Source of the DNA: Zygnema cylindricum
Lineage: Eukaryota > Streptophyta > Zygnematophyceae > Zygnematales > Zygnemataceae
Direction of reading: 5' to 3'
Assembly (NCBI GenBank): GCA_037447655.1
Contig: JBBHKE010001518.1
Location: 126,001-136,046 of the forward strand
DNA length: 10,046 nucleotides
The notes under the pieces are model-generated. The model was given only the letters and a program-made list of their open reading frames with translations. It did not search any database and was not told where the DNA came from. Made by a program: the position numbers and the translations under genes. Within the stretch, counting starts at the first letter, position 1. Each line of letters begins with the position of its first letter. Positions 6,140 to 10,046 of the stretch are shown one piece after another.

Positions 6140-7647
6140 TTGGAGAGAGAAGTTAGAGATAGACTGCCTCGACTTCTATATTTCTTTTCAGACCTAGAAA
6201 ATACTAATAAAACCATTAGTTTCTACACTGTGTCCGCATCAACCGAGAAACCAACTCCTGCACCACTACGTGACAGCCCTCCCGGAGGGCTTTGGCGATC
6301 CGAACCAACTGATCCAGAGGTTACGGGTACGAGACCAGAAGATTTGTCCGAGGGGTGGTGGCGGACCTGCCCCAATGATCCCAAAATTCCGGGAATGGAG
6401 ATAGCGGATCTTACCAAAGTAGTGGAAAAAGCTATGGAACTAGTGGAGGTTGTGAGATCCCAAAGACAGGCTACGGCGGGGGCCGGACCCGTCACGGTAG
6501 ATTGGGTGGCCTTAGAGGAAGAGAGGCGAAAGACATGGGAACAGGAATTGACACTCATTAGGGAAGCTCGGCGTAAGACAAGTGGGATTCTTAGCAAGAA
6601 GATTCCTCCTACACCAAAGATATGGCCGAATTCAGAATCTCCCGCAGCGGGGACTTCACCTCTCGCCAGTACCCAACCTGAAATGCCTTATTCGAAGCCA
6701 AGCCAAGATCCTCTCCTTCCGCGGAAAGGGGAGGAAAACACAAAACCTAATGTAGAGGGTTTGGGTGCAGATCTACTTTCTGGAAACGCTTTCGTTCTTC
6801 GGGGAGAGACTACCTTTGTCTCGGTGGAGGTGTCTATTGCTGTGGAGGCTTTAGTGGAGTTAGAACCTGACGAGAGGATTCACATTCCATTGAGGGCTCC
6901 TACACCACCTCTCACTTCTCCCACAGAATCCCAGAGCCCCCATCTTCAGCTCCTCCACCTTATTCCTCTCACTCCCCGGAACACACCACAAGACCTCGGG
7001 ACTGTCCAGATCCCTCTCCTTCGCCATCTTTTTCTCATGCTGCAGCTGTTAGTGGGTTGCCAGATCCGCTTGTGTTGCCCTACAAATACGACGTACCCAC
7101 CTATTCCCCGCCTCACCGACGCTCCTTTTCCTCTAGCTCAGGAACTTCACCTCTTGAGACCTCTAGGAGGCGCCACAGGAGACAGACACCTTTTCCCGCA
7201 AGGGCTCGGCCGTCGCTGTCTCCATCTCCTCCGCCGTCTCCGCCACCAACCATCCCCCAAAAGCGTGTGAACAAGCCACGTCTCCACCTCTCATTAGTGG
7301 CAACCGTTCTCCGAGATCCACATTATTTAGCTGGACATAGAGGATTAGTGGGGGACATCCTACCTCCCACCATCTTTTTCGGCGCTGGTACTTCCTCAGT
7401 GGGAGGGGGATCCATGCCACAGGGAGCCGCTCTGTCTAGCAGAGAAGGACCCGGTTTCAATCCCGAGGAAAAGGATATAAGAGTCATCTCACCCGCTCAG
7501 TTTGTCAGCCCCACCAAGCCTTCCTCTTCCCATTTCATGAACTCTGCAGAGGAAGAAAAAAAGATTGGGGATATCTGGATTTTTATTAGAGACAGCTTAG
7601 GGATCACTTTCTCGGATTTCGAGTTGTTGTGGAAATCGTTCACCTAA
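6140..7647 (+). pseudogene. Copy B: Pro/Ser-rich N-terminal part of the Gag-like frame
   Basis: The frame is open from 6140, but its first codon is TTG; the first ATG is at 6395, so the true start is unknown or lost. A first part (to about 6930) has charged helical stretches (LTKVVEKAMELVEVV, ALEEERRKTWEQEL) and then Pro/Ser-rich sequence. Near 6930-6945 the sensible reading moves by -1 into another frame, which continues SSAPPPYSSHSP, then Arg/Ser/Pro-rich, and reaches the core motif FELLWKSFT before TAA at 7645-7647. The frame resumes directly after this stop. No homology to a known domain is recognised. Most of this part (about 6205-7470) is absent from copy A. Confidence 0.6.
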
Positions 7648-8504
7648 TCAGAAATCAATAAATACAGGGGAGAAGCCATTCCGGATGACTTCGAAACCAC
7701 CCTCTTTCCCATGATGGTCAACTACCTTTCAGGAGGGGCGTTGGCAGATTACAAGGTGCGTCAACCTCTTTTGATGGCTCCTAGTATTAAAATCTCGGAT
7801 CCAGCCCTTGATGCCGCTGTTTTGCAAGCCGAGGCTGACTTGGCCGCGGCTGCGGCGACCCATGTGACTGCTACCTTTACACAGGGCATGAAACTATCCA
7901 GGCGTAAGGAAGTGCCTATGTTAACCAGCAGCAGGCGATCCAGGAAGCTCAGGCAACAACTCGCATGGTGGCCAACCCAAACCCTTGTACCACCCTGCTA
8001 AATATCCGGAGACTCCTCAAAACAGAGAGGAACGAGTTCGCAATCAAGGAATTCAAGGAATTCCGATGTTTGAAGAACGAGACTCCCTAGACTCTGTTTA
8101 ACCGACTCTCCACTCTTTGTAAAAAGACAAAGCTGTCCACGATTGATCTTCCGGCAATGGCCACAAAATATTTTATCGCTGTCCGTAATTCTTTCGAGAC
8201 GACAGGGCAGACTGCAGTGGACAATTGGATTGCTGGACAGGCAATTTAGGACATTAATCCCTCAGCCAAGGACATTTCAATGGTGGCCATAAAGTTGTAT
8301 GACCATTTCGTCCATAGTGAGGCAAGGGAGAAGGCCGTGACCGACAAGGCCCGAGCAAATTTGGAAGGATTCGCCGGGGAGACCTCTTTGAATGAGGAGG
8401 AACAGGCTGAACTTCAAGCTCTCGGAAAGCTTAAAGGGAAGCAAGTGGCTGACAGCGGGTCAAGACCAGTTATGGGAGCAGATGAGCGGGTATTTCTCTA
8501 TAAT

Positions 8505-8546
8505 TGCCTGAATTGTCATCAACCGGGTCATGGGTGGAAGCATTGC
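8505..8546 (+). other. CCHC zinc knuckle 1 of copy B
   Basis: The codons give C-L-N-C-H-Q-P-G-H-G-W-K-H-C, exact CX2CX4HX4C spacing. Twelve of 14 residues match copy A. Confidence 0.9.
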
Positions 8547-8810
8547 ACCAGAAAACTTAAACCAGAGCTAGCTTTGAAACTTAAAGAATGAGAGAAAGAA
8601 CGGGCAGGAAGAACTTTGAAACACCAAGAAAGGCTCAAGGGAGGGGGAGAGGACAAGACACGGATAACCAAAGTAACTTACCGTCCAATTCCACGGAGCG
8701 AAACCTCTAAGTTGGCCCAATCTCAGTTGCGGCAAATCAAACTTCCAAAGTTTGTTGACGCCCAAATCTCCAACGAAATCCGGAGTAAATATACTACCGA
8801 GGGCGCCAAG

Positions 8811-8852
8811 TGCAAAGCTTGTGGATTTTTGGGGCATAAGGAAGGGCAATGT
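8811..8852 (+). other. CCHC zinc knuckle 2 of copy B
   Basis: The codons give C-K-A-C-G-F-L-G-H-K-E-G-Q-C, again CX2CX4HX4C. It lies 88 codons after the first knuckle and is followed by basic residues (FRKNE). Copy A ends before this point. Confidence 0.85.
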
Positions 8853-9344
8853 TTCCGGAAAAATGAAATACCCAAGGAAATGATGCAGTTTGCTTTGTTT
8901 ACTAGGGAAGGGGAAACCGACGTAAACCCTCTACCCCTCCAACTTCTTTACCCGTGGGGGCGCCAACTTATGCCAACACCAGAGAGACCTGAGCGAGTTC
9001 CGGCTGCTCCGGCAAAGTTTACGCCGGAGATCATTATACAGCAACAAAGTCAGCAGTTGGCCGCGATGGCTGCAGAGTTAGCTGCCCTCCGCTTGGGATC
9101 TTCTTCCCGGCCTGCACCTCTTAGAGCATCCCAACAAATCCAAAGGCAAAGACAGGAGTTGCTACAGAAGCTCGCGCAGCTTGAGCTTCAAAGCACAGAG
9201 GGTACTAATGATGACGACTTATTGGGCTGTGATTTGGAACCTCGAAATGCCCACCATGCCCGAAGCTTCCCGTCGAGAGCTTCGAATGTTGGGGTAGGAG
9301 ACAGTAGTCGCCAATTGCGCAACTCCACCAATATGCAAAGATAG

Positions 9345-9873
9345 GACCGGCAGCAAATGGGTTAGAGGGATCACAACCGGAAAGCTACGGGCCTTTTTCA
9401 TTTACTCCCCGAGCCGTAATGTTGAACAGCGACATCGGCTTAGGAATCAAGCCCACTCACCAACCATCTCTTCCTCCCAAACCTAAATTGCCTTCGGTTT
9501 CGAAAATTACACGAACGAGAAACAGCAACGAGAGAAGGAGGTACTGGAACAAGAGAAAAAAGACAATCAGGAGTGGTTAGAGAAATATACGGCCAAACGC
9601 CCAGAGAAAGATGCTCCCCAAACACCTCCTGTTCCAGATTCTGGCTCAGAGAGTGAGCAAGAAGGACAAGATGAGGATCAGCAGAAGCCGAACTCATCTC
9701 CATCTTCACCAAAAGCAACACTTCCCTCCTCCAAGCCGCCTGTCATGCTAGTCCGGCACCTCATGCCCTATGCTCTCACCTACGTGAAGACTCTAGCCTC
9801 GTCCCACAACCTGCCCGAAGAAATCCTCATTCAGGCATTGGGAGAGGAGATCCACTCTGGAAAAGGGGGGTAG
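9345..9873 (+). pseudogene. Copy B: probable C-terminal continuation of the Gag-like frame
   Basis: After the stop at 9342 the sensible reading moves to another frame, entered near 9300-9310, with segments such as SPIAQLHQYAKIGPAANG and FSFTPRAVMLNSDIGLGIKP. It changes frame again near 9490-9508. The last part is Glu/Lys/Gln-rich (EKQQREKEVLEQEKKDN), then acidic and Pro/Ser-rich (PDSGSESEQEGQDEDQQ), and ends in a conserved-looking LPEEILIQALGEEIHSG before TAG at 9871. Two indels and a stop are needed to join it to the core, so it is a broken gene. It may instead be a separate small ORF. No domain is recognised. Confidence 0.5.
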
Positions 9874-10046
9874 ACAAGACCACTCCGCCAACCGCATTAT
9901 TTTTGTCCACCAATCCTAAAACCCCTATAGTGGATAGGGACTACAAAGCCTTATCCGTGGCTCTCATACTGAACAGAACCGGGAACTTCAAGCTCAACGG
10001 ATACGGGGGATACCAGGACGTTGTGGTCGACACCGAAGCTCTCCCC
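9870..10046 (+). CDS. Start of a further ORF, partial, running off the window
   Basis: A frame opens at 9870, overlapping the previous stop by four bases, and stays open to the window end (59 codons). It reads DKTTPPTALFLSTNPKTPIV and then YKALSVALILNRTGNFKLNG. No ATG is present at its start; GTAGAC at 9870 may be a decayed ATGGAC. The last residues contain VVVDTEA, which vaguely recalls the VDTGA of retroelement aspartic proteases with G changed to E. That reading is weak, because the normal Ser/Thr after the Ala is not there. In most retroelements protease and polymerase follow Gag, so one of these would be expected here. Confidence 0.4.

Larger units (their letters stand above)
7648..9344 (+). 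pseudogene. Copy B: Gag-like core with two CCHC zinc knuckles, broken
   Basis: This continues the same frame past the TAA at 7645 and matches copy A. Segments: MMVNYLSGGALADYK; an Ala-rich helix (ADLAAAAATHV); a frameshift near 7905-7915; MVANPNPCTTLL; KEFKEFRCLKNET; DNWIAGQ; KLYDHFVHS; an acidic ETSLNEEEQAEL helix; CCHC knuckle 1 (8505-8546); a Lys/Arg/Glu linker; knuckle 2 (8811-8852); then a Gln/Leu-rich, probably coiled-coil stretch (QQSQQLAAMAAELAALR, near 9040-9090). In-frame stops: TAG 8088, TAG 8247, TGA 8589, TAG 9342. Copy A still has Gln at the 8088 position. The architecture fits a nucleocapsid/coat protein; the family is not identified. Confidence 0.75.

Noticed and set aside
6223-6597. 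Minus-strand 124-codon ORF
   Set aside because: It is antisense to the Pro/Ser-rich Gag frame, with no supporting homology or composition.

Overview
The window looks like decayed repetitive DNA from a plant nuclear genome. The plant call is inference. It rests on eukaryotic signals (a TATATAAAA box, GT-AG-like splice sites, AATAAA), on a cluster of GTAC motifs typical of green-plant SBP-factor targets, and on Gag-like CCHC proteins of a retroelement or pararetrovirus. There is no bacterial operon layout, no Shine-Dalgarno-led gene set, and no intact host gene that I can name.

The main structure is two diverged, broken copies of one retroelement-like unit, placed head to head. Copy A is on the minus strand and reads from about 3600 down to about 505. 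Copy B is on the plus strand and reads from about 4453 to the window end. Both have the same order: (i) a small basic, Ser/Arg-rich ORF, here called ORFx (A about 2950-3600; B 4453-5181); (ii) a run of short perfect hairpins (A about 2540-2935; B 5183-5429); (iii) a non-coding promoter/leader-like block with repeated GTAC words and a tRNA-like A-box/B-box pair (A about 1800-2540; B 5430-6140, with a TATA box at 6035); (iv) a long Gag-like reading frame (A about 505-1800; B 6140-9873) with a Pro/Ser-rich front part, an alpha-helical core and one or two CCHC zinc knuckles. Copy B then enters a further ORF at 9870 that runs off the window. Copy A lacks about 1.27 kb of the Pro/Ser-rich region. 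Both copies carry many stops and frameshifts, and A is more AT-rich and more damaged.

The flanks and centre are less clear. Positions 1-500 are unrelated to the Gag copies and resemble the 3' part of an LTR, so another element may have interrupted copy A. Positions 3600-4360, between the copies, hold an AT/T-rich stretch with one 139-codon reading frame and a plausible GT-AG intron, but no product I recognise.

No reverse transcriptase, integrase, RNase H or movement-protein signature is visible. I therefore cannot decide between a large LTR retrotransposon with extra ORFs and an endogenous pararetrovirus (caulimovirid-like). The most unusual feature is the hairpin array. It keeps its order in the two copies, and at least one stem has changed on both arms in a compensating way.
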